Shown: piece after piece, positions 33,197-44,426 of the stretch
How the letters are laid out: every line of letters starts with the position of its first letter
Position numbering within the stretch: position 1 is the first letter of the stretch
DNA from: Opitutaceae bacterium
GTDB lineage: Bacteria > Verrucomicrobiota > Verrucomicrobiia > Opitutales > Opitutaceae
Direction: 5' to 3'
Assembly: GCA_016794785.1 (NCBI GenBank)
Contig: JAEUHC010000002.1
Span: 62,001-126,000 of the forward strand
DNA: 64,000 nucleotides
Position numbers and translations under genes: made by a program
Notes under the pieces: generated by a model
Seen by the model: the letters and a program-made list of their open reading frames with translations, nothing else
Told to the model about the DNA's origin: nothing
The model's database searches: none

Positions 33197-33829
33197 TCAC
33201 TTGAGCGCGGCGGCGTAGTTTGCCTCGGCGGCATCCCAATCCACGACGTTCCAGAAGGCGGTCACGTAGTCCGGACGGCGGTTCTGGTAATTGAGGTAGT
33301 AAGCGTGTTCCCAGACATCCAGGCCGATGACGGGCTTGCCTTCGATGCCCGCAACGGCCTTGCCCATCAACGGGCTGTCTTGGTTGGCCGTGGAACCGAT
33401 TGAGAGCTTCTTGTCGGCGCCGACGACGAGCCAGGCCCAGCCGGAGCCGAAGCGGCCGGCGGCAGCCTTGGCGAACTCGGCCTTGAATGTGTCGAACGAG
33501 CCCCACGTCGCCGTGATGGCGGCGGCGAGCGCACCCTTCGGGGCGCCACCCTTGCCCGGGCCCATGATCTTCCAGAAGAAGGCGTGGTTGCTGTGGCCGC
33601 CGGCGTTGTTGCGGATGACGCCGCGGATGGCCTCCGGAACCTTCGAGAGGTCGCCGATGAGCACATTGACATCGAGGGTCGCGAGGGCCGGGTGATCCTT
33701 CAGCGCATTGTTGGCGTTGGTCACGTAGGCGTTGTGGTGCTTGCCGTGGTGAATCTCCATCGTCTTGGCGTCGATGTGCGGCTCAAGGGCGGCGGGAGCG
33801 TAGGGCAGGGCGGGCAGAGTGTAGGCCAT
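33197..33829 (-). CDS. sodA: Superoxide dismutase (Mn-type)
   Basis: The 210-residue enzyme dismutates superoxide in the cytosol. Metal ligands lie in the N-terminal [13 protein letters not shown] segment, [10 protein letters not shown], and [20 protein letters not shown] (the D-x-W-E-H motif). The stretch [11 protein letters not shown] is close to the E. coli Mn enzyme, whose Gln-Asp signature distinguishes it from the iron type, so I assign Mn. The start ATG is preceded by a 68-base gap to tadA, and an intrinsic terminator follows the stop. Confidence 0.94.
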   Translation of the reverse strand: MAYTLPALPYAPAALEPHIDAKTMEIHHGKHHNAYVTNANNALKDHPALATLDVNVLIGDLSKVPEAIRGVIRNNAGGHSNHAFFWKIMGPGKGGAPKGALAAAITATWGSFDTFKAEFAKAAAGRFGSGWAWLVVGADKKLSIGSTANQDSPLMGKAVAGIEGKPVIGLDVWEHAYYLNYQNRRPDYVTAFWNVVDWDAAEANYAAALK

Positions 33830-33897
33830 GGGAGTGCGGTGGTTTTCTGGTTGGACGAAACGAAGGAACGTCACTGAGGCACCGGCCTGGCGTTGCG

Positions 33898-34437
33898 TCA
33901 ACTTTCGGGTGTGTCCGCAGCCTGCCGTTTGGCCTGGAAAAATGCCTGCAAGAGGGCGCGGCACTCGCTTTCCAGCACGCCGCCCATGGTCAGCTCGACA
34001 TGATGGTTCACGCGCGGGAGGTCGTTGAGGTTCGTCGCGCCGCCGAGGCAGCCCATCTTGGGATCGGGGACGGCGTAGCAGACGCGTTTCACGCGCGACA
34101 TGAGCATCGCGCCCGAGCACATGGGGCACGGCTCTTTGGTCACATAAACGGTCGCGCCTTCGAGCCGCCAGTCGCCGAGCGCCGAGGCGGCCTGCGTGAG
34201 CGCGAGCATCTCGGCATGCGCCGTAGGATCGTTGGCGCCTTCGACGGTGTTGTGCGCGGAGGCGACGATTTCGCCGCCGATTTCAATGACGGCCCCGATG
34301 GGCACCTCGTCGCGCCGCCAGGCGTCGATCGCCTGGTTGTAGGCGAGGCTCATGAAGAACGTGTCGTCACGCGCGAGCTGCGAGGGGAAACGCTTCTCGA
34401 AGGGGCAGGGCGGCGCGGAATCGGCGGGATCGGACAT
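33898..34437 (-). CDS. tadA: tRNA adenosine(34) deaminase TadA
   Basis: TadA converts A34 to inosine in tRNA-Arg(ACG). The 179-residue product has the zinc motif H74-A-E76 (TAHAEMLAL) and the PCPMCSGA motif with C104 and C107, plus [20 protein letters not shown], which is close to the TadA-type contact region. An N-terminal extension of about 25 residues precedes the usual domain start; the Met at residue 29 ([12 protein letters not shown]) is an alternative start. Guanine deaminase is less likely given this pattern. Confidence 0.88.
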   Translation of the reverse strand: MSDPADSAPPCPFEKRFPSQLARDDTFFMSLAYNQAIDAWRRDEVPIGAVIEIGGEIVASAHNTVEGANDPTAHAEMLALTQAASALGDWRLEGATVYVTKEPCPMCSGAMLMSRVKRVCYAVPDPKMGCLGGATNLNDLPRVNHHVELTMGGVLESECRALLQAFFQAKRQAADTPES

Positions 34438-34526
34438 GGTGCGGTGTGGCAAAGGCGGTGGACGCGCGCGCGAGCGCAGCACGGCGGCAGCCGTCCTTGC
34501 GAGAACGAATCCAGCGCGACCGCGGC

Positions 34527-35794
34527 TCAGGCCGCGACCGGCAGCTCGAGGATGAAGGTCGCGCCCAGGCCGCGGCCAGCGCTCTCCACCGTCAACGAAC
34601 CCTTCATCTCACTAGCGGCGCATGCCGCGGAATGGAGGCCGAAGCCGTGGCCGCCGACCCGCGTGGTGAAGCCATGGCCGAAGATGCGGCTGAGATTCTC
34701 GGGCGGGATGCCGACGCCGTTGTCGGAGACGATGAGCCGCACGCGGCCGGAGGTCGGCGCCGGCGCGATGCGCAGGGTGATGAGCTTGCCCGGCTGGCCC
34801 GTCTCGTCGCAGGCGTATTTCGCATTGCGGATGAGATTGACGAGGATCTGGAGAATCTTGGCGCGCTCGCCGAGGATGCGGGGCACCGTCTGGTAATCGC
34901 GGGTCACATCCACGGCGTGGCGCACCAGGGCGCCGGCGTTCATGCGGAGGGAGTCCTCCATCAGCGGCTCGGCGTCGAGCGGCTCCACGAGTCCGCCCAT
35001 CGTGGCGTAGCTCTGCTGGAGCACGACGATCTCCTTGATGTGATCGATGTTCTTCTGGAGGGACACGATCTCGGCGGCGAGGCGGTCGCGCTGTTCGATG
35101 GCTTGTTGGGAAAGCGCCGTCAGCAGCTCGGGCACGCGCCGGCCGCGAGGGTCCGTGGTGAGGAAGGTCCCGAGGTCCGCCGCGTGCTCGTTGAGCAGAG
35201 CCGCGAGTTTGCCGAGGCTCTCGGCCTTGGACTGGCGGAGGCCGTCGGCGACGACGGTGGCGGAGACGTTGAGGCTGTTGAGCACGTTGCCCACGTTGTG
35301 GAGCACACCGGTGGCAACTTCGGCCATGCCGGCCATGCGCGAGGCCTCGACGAGGCTGCGTTGGGTGGCCTCGAGCTGTTTCTGCATGAGGTGCGAGGCG
35401 GTGACGTCCTTGGTGATGCCCATGGTGCCGATGATCGTCCCGTGCGCATCGCGGAGCGGCAGCTTGGTGGTGACGACCCAGCCTTCGCGGCCATCGGACC
35501 AAGTGATGCGATCGGTCTGGCCGACGATCGGCTTGCCGTTGGCCATGATGGTTTCCTCCACTTGCCGGGCTTCGCGGGCGTGCTCGGCGGAGAAAAAATC
35601 CGCGTCGCTCAGGCCGATCATCTGCTCCGGGGTGAGGTTGTGCCGGCGGGCCTTGGAGTTGCTGACCGCGATGAAGCGGCAGTCGCGATCCTTGAAGTAG
35701 ACGAGATCCGGCACCTGTTCGAGAAACGCGGCGACGAGATGTGGTTCGAGTTGCGCCGGGCGATCCTCGGCGAGGCTGGGCATGGGGCTCGTGG

Positions 35795-35798
<4 letters not shown>
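34527..35798 (-). CDS. PAS-domain histidine kinase
   Basis: The 423-residue soluble kinase has a PAS domain (about 20-140: [20 protein letters not shown], then [20 protein letters not shown]). The H box [15 protein letters not shown] has phospho-acceptor H167 and is of the variant HNVGN class, not the usual HE-x-R-T-P. The ATPase has N box [13 protein letters not shown]1 SDNGVGIP and G2 [12 protein letters not shown]. No transmembrane segment is seen. Its start codon overlaps the stop of the upstream hybrid kinase (ATGA), so the two are made together and probably act in one phosphorelay. Confidence 0.92.
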
Positions 35799-38074
<2,276 letters not shown>

Positions 38075-38209
38075 GGCGGGGTTAAGCGCTCGGGCATGGG
38101 CATGACCGATGTATTTTCATCGGCCGACCGTCCGGGCGGTTTAGCGCCTGGTGGCAAAATCGCGGGGCCGGCCCCTACGTAGTTACCGCAGGGGGACAGC
38201 GTCCGTCCG

Positions 38210-38725
38210 CTACCAGGTGTCCAGACTCGTATGGACGACTTTGTCCGCGAGGGCTTGGGCCAAGAGAGGCAGCAGCTGGTATTCAGCCTGCAACTGGCCG
38301 CCGTCGGTGAACGCCTCTCGGGTGGCTGACACCGGGCGATTCTCGAAAATGATCTTTCCACCCTTGGTGTCTCGCAGGGTGCAGAGAGCTTCGAGGGTGA
38401 TGTTGAATTTCCGCGCCAGACCGGTGTCGCCCTCGCGCACGGCGGCAATTTCGCGCCGGTAGCCGACGAGCGTCAGGCTCAGCGTGGCATCGGCGCCGGC
38501 CGGGGAGTTGGCCAGCTGGACGCGGGTATCGCGCGCAAACGCTTCACGCAGGTGGGAGGCCACGACAGCTTGCGACTGCGGCAGGAGCGTGCGGTTGGCG
38601 ACCGGTTCGACGTGCAGGGTGCGAAAAGCGGGTGTGGTGCCCGTGCCGAGCCGATAGTGGCTGCAACCGCCACCTCCGAGGACCGCCGACAAGGCGCAGA
38701 GAACCAGCGGGAAAAATCGGGACAT
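38210..38725 (-). CDS. lptE: LptE-family LPS-assembly lipoprotein
   Basis: The 171-residue protein has a signal peptide and a Gly-rich lipobox-like GGGGC near residue 21. The LptE-type alpha/beta fold follows (FRTLHVEPVANRTLLPQSQA, then VVASHLREAFARDTRVQLAN, then ATLSLTLVGYRREIAAVREG). LptE plugs the LptD translocon in the outer membrane. The gene follows the BamD-like gene by 32 bases on the minus strand, which fits an envelope-biogenesis role. Sequence similarity within this family is low, so the name rests on fold pattern and context. Confidence 0.75.
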   Translation of the reverse strand: MSRFFPLVLCALSAVLGGGGCSHYRLGTGTTPAFRTLHVEPVANRTLLPQSQAVVASHLREAFARDTRVQLANSPAGADATLSLTLVGYRREIAAVREGDTGLARKFNITLEALCTLRDTKGGKIIFENRPVSATREAFTDGGQLQAEYQLLPLLAQALADKVVHTSLDTW

Positions 38726-38757
38726 GCGGTCGGGAGCGCCGGTGGCGGCGTGCGGGC

Positions 38758-39825
38758 TCAGAAGAAAAGGAAACGCTTCTTCTTCGGCGCCACCGCGGGC
38801 TCGCCGGGCTTGGGCGGCACGGGCTGGCCGGCCGCCTTGGCCTCGACCTCGGCGAGGCGAGCCTTGGCCTTCTGGGCGATGGCCGACTCGGGGTAGGCGG
38901 TGATGGCTTCGTTGTAGAAGACCCGGGCCGCCTTGAAATTCGAGCGCTTGTAGAAATAGAAATCGGCCATGCGGATTTTGCTCTCGGCGAGCATGGTCTT
39001 CATGCCGTCGAGTCCCTTTTCCGCGGCGCTGATGTTGGTGTCGCTCGGGAACAGCAGCATGAAATCCGTGAAGTAGGTGATCGATTCCTTGGTGGCGCCT
39101 TGGTCGTAGTAAGGACCATCGACGAGTGACGCGTGGGTTTGCGCGAGTTTCAGGTAGGCGTCGGGCGCGAGCAAGGTCTGCGAGTAATTGTTGATCATGC
39201 GATCCAACGCGTCGATCGAGTTCTCGACATTGCCGAGCCGTTGGTGCCCGCGGGCGACGTTCATCAGCGCGAGCGGGGCGTAATCGGAATAGGGCGCGTT
39301 CGCGATGACGGTCTCGAAATACTCGATGGCCTTGTCGCGCTGCCGGAAGCCGGGGAGGAGGCCGAAGAGCATGCGCCCGCGCGCGCCATCCAGGAGGGCT
39401 GCGGCGATGCGGTATTGCTCGCCGACAATTTCGTTGAAGCGGCGAGTGTTGGGGTAGCGCCCGAGCACCTGCTGGAAGTCGTCGAAGGCCTTGGTGTATT
39501 CCTTGCGGGCGAGGCGGAGCTTGGCCGAGCGGTAAAGGGCCTCCGGCGCGTAGATCGAGTTGGGGTATTTCTTGGCGATCGACTGGTAGCCGCGGATGGC
39601 AGAGCCGCTGCTGCCCGCCTCCTCGGAGGAGCGGGCGCGGTTCATCTGATCGAGGGCGTTGCGCCCTTCGGCGCCGGCGAGGCCGGCGAGTGCGCCGCCC
39701 TCGACCCGCCAGCCGGTGCTGGCGCTCCACACGAGATCGGCCCGCGCGGTCGCCGCCAGGAAACCGAGGACGGAAATCAAGAGGCAGAGCAGGGCAGGCC
39801 GGCGGCGGGCAAAAACGAAACGCAT
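38758..39825 (-). CDS. bamD: BamD-like TPR outer-membrane assembly protein
   Basis: The 355-residue protein has a signal peptide ending at ATARA and then BamD/YfiO-type TPR repeats: SAIRGYQSIAKKYPNSIYAP, EALYRSAKLRLARKEYTKAF, DDFQQVLGRYPNTRRFNEIV, DKAIEYFETVIANAPYSDYA and ARVFYNEAITAYPESAIAQK. BamD is the essential lipoprotein of the BAM complex, but here no lipobox cysteine follows the signal, so it would be soluble or differently anchored. It is longer than the usual 240 residues. It lies 12 bases downstream of fabH. Confidence 0.8.
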   Translation of the reverse strand: MRFVFARRRPALLCLLISVLGFLAATARADLVWSASTGWRVEGGALAGLAGAEGRNALDQMNRARSSEEAGSSGSAIRGYQSIAKKYPNSIYAPEALYRSAKLRLARKEYTKAFDDFQQVLGRYPNTRRFNEIVGEQYRIAAALLDGARGRMLFGLLPGFRQRDKAIEYFETVIANAPYSDYAPLALMNVARGHQRLGNVENSIDALDRMINNYSQTLLAPDAYLKLAQTHASLVDGPYYDQGATKESITYFTDFMLLFPSDTNISAAEKGLDGMKTMLAESKIRMADFYFYKRSNFKAARVFYNEAITAYPESAIAQKAKARLAEVEAKAAGQPVPPKPGEPAVAPKKKRFLFF

Positions 39826-39837
39826 GCGAAAATGGAT

Positions 39838-40824
39838 TTACCAGCGAACCAGCGCACTTCCATAGGTCAAGCCCGCCCCGAAAGCGACGAGCAGCGTGAG
39901 GTCGCCCGGCTTGATGCGGCCCGACTTGCGGGCTTCGTCGAGCGCGAGCGGGATCGAGGCGGCGGAAGTGTTGCCGTAGCGATCGACGTTAACGAAGAAA
40001 CGATCCATGGGCAGCTCGAGGTAGGCGGCGATGGCCTCGATGATGCGGAGGTTGGCCTGATGGGGAATCACGAGCGCAATTTGATCCGGGCGCACGCGAT
40101 GTTGTTCCAGAATATCACGCGCCGCGTCGTCCATGCCGCGGACGGCGAGCTTGAAGACTTCCTTGCCCTTCATCCGGATGCAGTGGTCGCGCGCGGCGAT
40201 GGATTCGGCGGTCGAGGGCGCCGCGCTGCCGCCGCGCGGGATGCACAGGAGATCGGCGCTCTCGCCCATCGTGCCGAGTCGTGAGCCGATGAAGCCGCGG
40301 CCTTCCTCGGGGGAGACCCCCACGACGACGGCGCCGGCGCCGTCGCCGAAGAGCACGCAGGTGGTGCGATCCTGCCAGTCGATGACGGCGGACAATTTTT
40401 CGACACCGATGACGAGGGCCTTTTTGTAGCGGCCCGAGGCGAGCATGGCGCAGACAGTGTCCAGCGCGAAGACGAAGCCGGAGCAGGCGGCGTTGAGATC
40501 GAAGCACGCGGCGGCCGTCGGCACGCCGAGCTTGGCTTGCACGAGGCACGCGCAGGCGGGCATCGGCAGGTCGGGGGTGATGGTGGCGACGACGAGGAGG
40601 TCGATGTCGGCCGGCGTCAGGCCGGCATCGGCGAGGGCTCGCTGGGCGGCCTGCACGGCCATGTCGGAGGTGTTTTCGCCCGGACCGGCGATGCGGCGCT
40701 CGCGGATCCCGGTGCGGGTGCGGATCCATTCGTCGGAGGTCTCCACAGTGCGGGCGAGGTCATCGTTGGTGAGGACGCGCTCGGGGGCATAGGAACCGGT
40801 GCCAAGGATGACGGTGGAAGGCAT
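39838..40824 (-). CDS. fabH: 3-oxoacyl-ACP synthase III
   Basis: FabH starts fatty-acid synthesis by condensing acetyl-CoA (or another primer) with malonyl-ACP. The 328-residue product has the catalytic triad C114 ([11 protein letters not shown]), H255 (VIPHQANLR) and N285 ([10 protein letters not shown]), plus the CoA-binding [12 protein letters not shown] near the N-terminus. It follows plsX by 57 bases, the classic rpmF-plsX-fabH order. Confidence 0.96.
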   Translation of the reverse strand: MPSTVILGTGSYAPERVLTNDDLARTVETSDEWIRTRTGIRERRIAGPGENTSDMAVQAAQRALADAGLTPADIDLLVVATITPDLPMPACACLVQAKLGVPTAAACFDLNAACSGFVFALDTVCAMLASGRYKKALVIGVEKLSAVIDWQDRTTCVLFGDGAGAVVVGVSPEEGRGFIGSRLGTMGESADLLCIPRGGSAAPSTAESIAARDHCIRMKGKEVFKLAVRGMDDAARDILEQHRVRPDQIALVIPHQANLRIIEAIAAYLELPMDRFFVNVDRYGNTSAASIPLALDEARKSGRIKPGDLTLLVAFGAGLTYGSALVRW

Positions 40825-40881
40825 TAAGGATTCGGTGGCAGGATGGGGCGCGCCGCCGGCGAGGCGGGCGCGGCCCGGTCG

Positions 40882-41940
40882 TCAGGAGAGCGCCGGCTGG
40901 CCGAACAGCTCGTTGGCGCGCGCGATATCGGCGCCGATCTGCTCGTTCATGTTGGTCTTCACAATTTCGTGTGCGGCGTGGATGGCGTTCTTGATCGCGT
41001 GGCGGTTGGAGGAGCCATGGGCCTTGAGGATGTGGCCGTTGAGGCCGAGGAGCGGGGCGCCGCCGTAGCGTTCGGGGTTGATGCGCTCCTTCAGGGCGTT
41101 GAACGCCCCCTTGGAGAGCATGGCGCCGGTGGCCCGCATCGGGTTGGCTTGGAGTTCCTCCTTGAGCATCGTGGAGAAAAATTTCACCAGCGACTCCCAG
41201 CTCTTGATCATGATGTTGCCCACGAAGCCGTCGCAGACGACGACGTCGACGTGCTCGGCAAACACATGGAAGCCCTCGATCGGCCCGGCGTAGTTGATGA
41301 TATCGCCGACGCGCTTGAGCAGCTCGTTGGTCTCGGTGATGAGGGCGTTGCCCTTGCCCTCCTCAGTGCCGATCGTCATCAGGCCGACCCGCGGGCGCGG
41401 CACGCCGAGCATGACGCGGCAGTAGTGGCTGCCGAGGATCGCGTTGTGGACGAGGTGCTCCGGCTTGGCCTCAGGATTGGCGCCGGCGTCGATGAGCACA
41501 AAGTGGCCGCCCTCGCGCGGGCAGATGGCGCCGAGCGCCGGCCGGGCGATGCCTTCCATCGGGCGGAGGCGAATCGTGCCACCGGCCATGAGGGCCCCGG
41601 TGTTGCCGCAGCTCACGACGACGTCCGCCTCGCGTTCCTTGACGAGTTCGATGGCGCGGACCATCGAGGAGTCCCTTTTCTTCTTCAGCGCGTTGAGCGG
41701 CTTGTCGTCCATCGTGATCACCTCGGAGGCGTGATGCACGCTGAGACGCGACGAGCGGCGCAGGTTATTCTGATGGAGCAGGGGTATGAGGACGGCTTCG
41801 TCCCCTACGAGCGTGATGGAATACGGGGAGTGCGAGGGTGCCAGGGCGAGCCGCACCGCAGCCACCACCTCGGCGGGCCCCAAGTCGCCGCCCATCGCGT
41901 CTACAGCGATGCGACCGGTAGCTCCAAGCGCGGAGACCAT
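40882..41940 (-). CDS. plsX: Phosphate acyltransferase PlsX
   Basis: PlsX converts acyl-ACP to acyl-phosphate, the acyl donor for the first step of phospholipid synthesis. The 352-residue product shows IAVDAMGGDLGPAEVVAAV near the N-terminus, SVHHASEVITMDDKPLNAL, VSCGNTGALMAGGTIRLRPM and VCDGFVGNIMIKSWES, all conserved in the family. It is peripheral to the membrane. It lies between rpmF (37 bases upstream) and fabH. Confidence 0.96.
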   Translation of the reverse strand: MVSALGATGRIAVDAMGGDLGPAEVVAAVRLALAPSHSPYSITLVGDEAVLIPLLHQNNLRRSSRLSVHHASEVITMDDKPLNALKKKRDSSMVRAIELVKEREADVVVSCGNTGALMAGGTIRLRPMEGIARPALGAICPREGGHFVLIDAGANPEAKPEHLVHNAILGSHYCRVMLGVPRPRVGLMTIGTEEGKGNALITETNELLKRVGDIINYAGPIEGFHVFAEHVDVVVCDGFVGNIMIKSWESLVKFFSTMLKEELQANPMRATGAMLSKGAFNALKERINPERYGGAPLLGLNGHILKAHGSSNRHAIKNAIHAAHEIVKTNMNEQIGADIARANELFGQPALS

Positions 41941-41977
41941 CGCAGCGAGGCGGGGGTAATGAAGCGAGGCGGAGGCC

Positions 41978-42157
41978 TCAGACTTCGACGGTCAGAACCT
42001 GGCGACCGCGATACATGCCGGTCTTGGGATTGACGTGGTGGCGGCGATAAAGGCTACCATCGACCGGATCCTTGGCGAACTCGGGGGCCTTGAAGGCGTT
42101 GGCGGCGCGGCGGTTGGCGCTGCGGCGTTTGGATTGTTTGCGTTTCGGGTTGGCCAT
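41978..42157 (-). CDS. rpmF: 50S ribosomal protein L32 (cysteine-free form)
   Basis: The 59-residue basic protein begins MANPKRKQSKRRSANRRAAN and ends with the bL32 pattern LYRRHHVNPKTGMYRGRQV. The four zinc cysteines of the zinc-binding form are absent, so this is the zinc-independent type, as in E. coli. It heads the plsX-fabH gene set and may share their transcript. Confidence 0.95.
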   Translation of the reverse strand: MANPKRKQSKRRSANRRAANAFKAPEFAKDPVDGSLYRRHHVNPKTGMYRGRQVLTVEV

Positions 42158-42272
42158 GGGAGGAAGTGGTTTGCCGGGGGAAAAAGGACCGGCGGATTGC
42201 GTGAAGGGGTCGGAGTAAAGGGCGGGCTTCGGGTGCGTCAAGCGCCATGATGCCCGCCGGCGCGACTCCGCC

Positions 42273-43301
42273 TCAGAGGTAAAAGTAGAACGCCAGCACC
42301 CCCGCCAGCACCAGCCGATACCAGGCGAACACCGCCAGCCCGTGCCGCATGAGCCACGTGACGAGGAAGCGCACGCAGACCGCCGCCGTGATCGCGGCGA
42401 CCACGCCACCGAGGATCACGTTTTGCCAGCCGAAGACCTGGATCATCGCGGCGCCGCCCTTCCAACCCTTGTAGATGGAGGCGGCGGTGAGCGTGACGAA
42501 GCCGAGGATGAAGCTGAACTCCGCCGCGCGCCGCGGATCGAGGCCGGCGAAGTAGCCGCCGACAATCGTCATCATGGAGCGGCTCGTGCCGGGGCAGAGC
42601 GCGGCGCACTGCAACAGTCCGACGCCGGCCGCGCCGACGGGCGAAATTTCCTCCCGCTCGACGCGGGTGCCCGCCATCAGTTGTTTGCCATACCAATATT
42701 CCGCGTAGAACATCAACATCGCGCCGGCGATGAGGGCGAAGATCACCGTCTTCACGGAGAAAAGATGCTCGTCGATCCAATCGTGCGCGAGGAAGCCGAT
42801 GCCCGCCGCCGGCACGAACGCGATCATGACATTGATCAGCAGGCGCAGACCGGCCGGATCGCGGCCGAGGAGGCCCATGGCCATCGAGAGCAGCTTGCTC
42901 CAGTAGAGAATCGCCACCGCCGCAATCGCGCCGAATTGGATCATCACCACGTAGGTGCCGGAAGCCAGCTTCATGGTGAGGAGTTCGCCGGGGCGGTCGT
43001 CCTTGGGTTTGCGATGCCAGAGCGGCTGGCCGTCCGGTCCGAAAAGCGGATCGGCGGAGTCGAGGCCGAGGAGCTTGTCGGCGATGATTAGGTGGCCGGT
43101 CGAGGAGACGGGAAGAAACTCGGTCACGCCCTCGATCACGCCGAGGATAACCGCATCGGCGATGCTCAACTCGGCCGAAGCGCCGCTGGCGGTGCGGACC
43201 GCATGAGAGGGGGCCGGGCGCGAGCCGGGGCTGGGCGAATCGGCGGCGAGGAGGGAGGACGACAGGGCAATGGCCAGCAGGCCGAGGAGCAGGTTGCGCA
43301 C
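42273..43301 (-). CDS. uppP: Undecaprenyl-diphosphate phosphatase UppP/BacA
   Basis: This integral membrane enzyme recycles undecaprenyl pyrophosphate for cell-wall and LPS synthesis. The 342-residue product has the first BacA motif EGVTEFLPVSSTGHL at 57-71 and the second PGTSRSMMTIVGGYFAGLDP, with about seven further hydrophobic segments. An extra N-terminal segment of roughly 45 residues begins with a signal-like helix (MRNLLLGLLAIALSSSLLAA) that typical BacA proteins lack. The start is a GTG. It diverges from trpD with 78 bases between starts. Confidence 0.95.
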   Translation of the reverse strand: MRNLLLGLLAIALSSSLLAADSPSPGSRPAPSHAVRTASGASAELSIADAVILGVIEGVTEFLPVSSTGHLIIADKLLGLDSADPLFGPDGQPLWHRKPKDDRPGELLTMKLASGTYVVMIQFGAIAAVAILYWSKLLSMAMGLLGRDPAGLRLLINVMIAFVPAAGIGFLAHDWIDEHLFSVKTVIFALIAGAMLMFYAEYWYGKQLMAGTRVEREEISPVGAAGVGLLQCAALCPGTSRSMMTIVGGYFAGLDPRRAAEFSFILGFVTLTAASIYKGWKGGAAMIQVFGWQNVILGGVVAAITAAVCVRFLVTWLMRHGLAVFAWYRLVLAGVLAFYFYL

Positions 43302-43332
43302 GTGAAGGGGTTTTCAGTTTTCAACGGACGGA

Positions 43333-43346
43333 GCAAATTTATTTGC
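43333..43346. promoter_or_regulatory. AT-rich palindrome in the uppP-trpD divergent region
   Basis: GCAAAT-TT-ATTTGC is a perfect 6+6 palindrome inside a GC-rich sequence between two divergent starts, 34 bases before trpD. It could be an operator or simply a promoter element. Confidence 0.3.
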
Positions 43347-43379
43347 GGAGCGCGCCGCGTGGCGCTGACTGCTCCGCCA

Positions 43380-44426
43380 ATGTCCCAACTTGCCGCCCTC
43401 ACCGCCCAACTTGCCGCCCGCCGCGATCTCGGGCCGGCGCAGGTCGCGGAGGCCGCCGTGATCCTCGCGGGCACGGACGCGAGTGATGAAGCCAAGGCCG
43501 AGTTCCTCGCCGCCCTCGCGCAAAAGGGCGAGGCGGTCGCTGAGGTCGCGGCGTTTGCGGCGGAATTCCGGAGCCGCGCCGTCGATCCCGGCGTGCAGGC
43601 CTGGGCCGGCCGCGCGATCGACATCGTCGGGACCGGCGGTGACCATGCGGGTGGGTTCAACGTCTCGAGTCTGGTCGTGCTCGTGCTGGCCAGCGCGGGG
43701 GTGCCGGTGATGAAGCACGGCAACCGCGGCATCACCTCCAAATGCGGCAGCGCCGATCTGCTTGCGGCGCTCGGCGTGCAGCTCGACGCGCCGCCGGATA
43801 AACTGCGCCGCGCATTGGATGAGCTGGGTTTCGTCTTCTTCTTCGCCCCCGCCTACCATCCGACGTTCAAGCACATCGGCCCCGTGCGGAAGCTCCTCGC
43901 CGCGCGCGGCCAGCGCACGGTGTTCAACATCCTCGGGCCGCTTATCAATCCCGGCCGGCCCGCGCACGTGCTGCTCGGCACTTTCTCGGCCGCCTGGGTG
44001 CCCAAGCTCGCCGCGGCGCTCGACACGCTGGGCGTGAGCGCCGGCCTCGCCGTCCACGGCGTCATTGATGCGGAGCGCGGCATCGACGAACTCACTACGG
44101 CGACGGTCAACCGTGTGCGTGGCTGCGGCGCCCAGCGTGCCATCGACGGTGAGTGGCGCGCGGCGGACTTCGGGTTGGACGCCTCTCCGTTCACCGATCT
44201 CGTGGGCGGCGATTTGACGGCCAACCTTGCGATCGTCGAGGCGTTGCTCGCGGGGCGAGCGCCTCGCGGTCTCACCGACACCATCGTGCTCAACGCCGCA
44301 GTGGCGCTCTGGCTGGTGGGCCGGGTGCCGACGGTGCGTGAGGGCATCAGCCCCGCGCGCGATCTCCTGCTCGGTGGCGCCGTGCGGGCAAAAATCGCGG
44401 CGGTGCGTGAATTCTACTCGGCATGA
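43380..44426 (+). CDS. trpD: Anthranilate phosphoribosyltransferase
   Basis: TrpD joins anthranilate and PRPP in the second step of tryptophan synthesis. The 348-residue enzyme has the PRPP-binding GTGGD at 84-88, VMKHGNRGITSKCGSADLLA (KHGNR at 112-116) and the later HPTFKHIGPVRKLLAARGQR, FNILGPLINPG and LDELTTATVN-like segment. No other trp gene is adjacent, so the pathway is dispersed. Its stop overlaps the glmM start (ATGA), giving an unusual coupling between tryptophan and cell-wall precursor synthesis. Confidence 0.96.
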   Translation: MSQLAALTAQLAARRDLGPAQVAEAAVILAGTDASDEAKAEFLAALAQKGEAVAEVAAFAAEFRSRAVDPGVQAWAGRAIDIVGTGGDHAGGFNVSSLVVLVLASAGVPVMKHGNRGITSKCGSADLLAALGVQLDAPPDKLRRALDELGFVFFFAPAYHPTFKHIGPVRKLLAARGQRTVFNILGPLINPGRPAHVLLGTFSAAWVPKLAAALDTLGVSAGLAVHGVIDAERGIDELTTATVNRVRGCGAQRAIDGEWRAADFGLDASPFTDLVGGDLTANLAIVEALLAGRAPRGLTDTIVLNAAVALWLVGRVPTVREGISPARDLLLGGAVRAKIAAVREFYSA

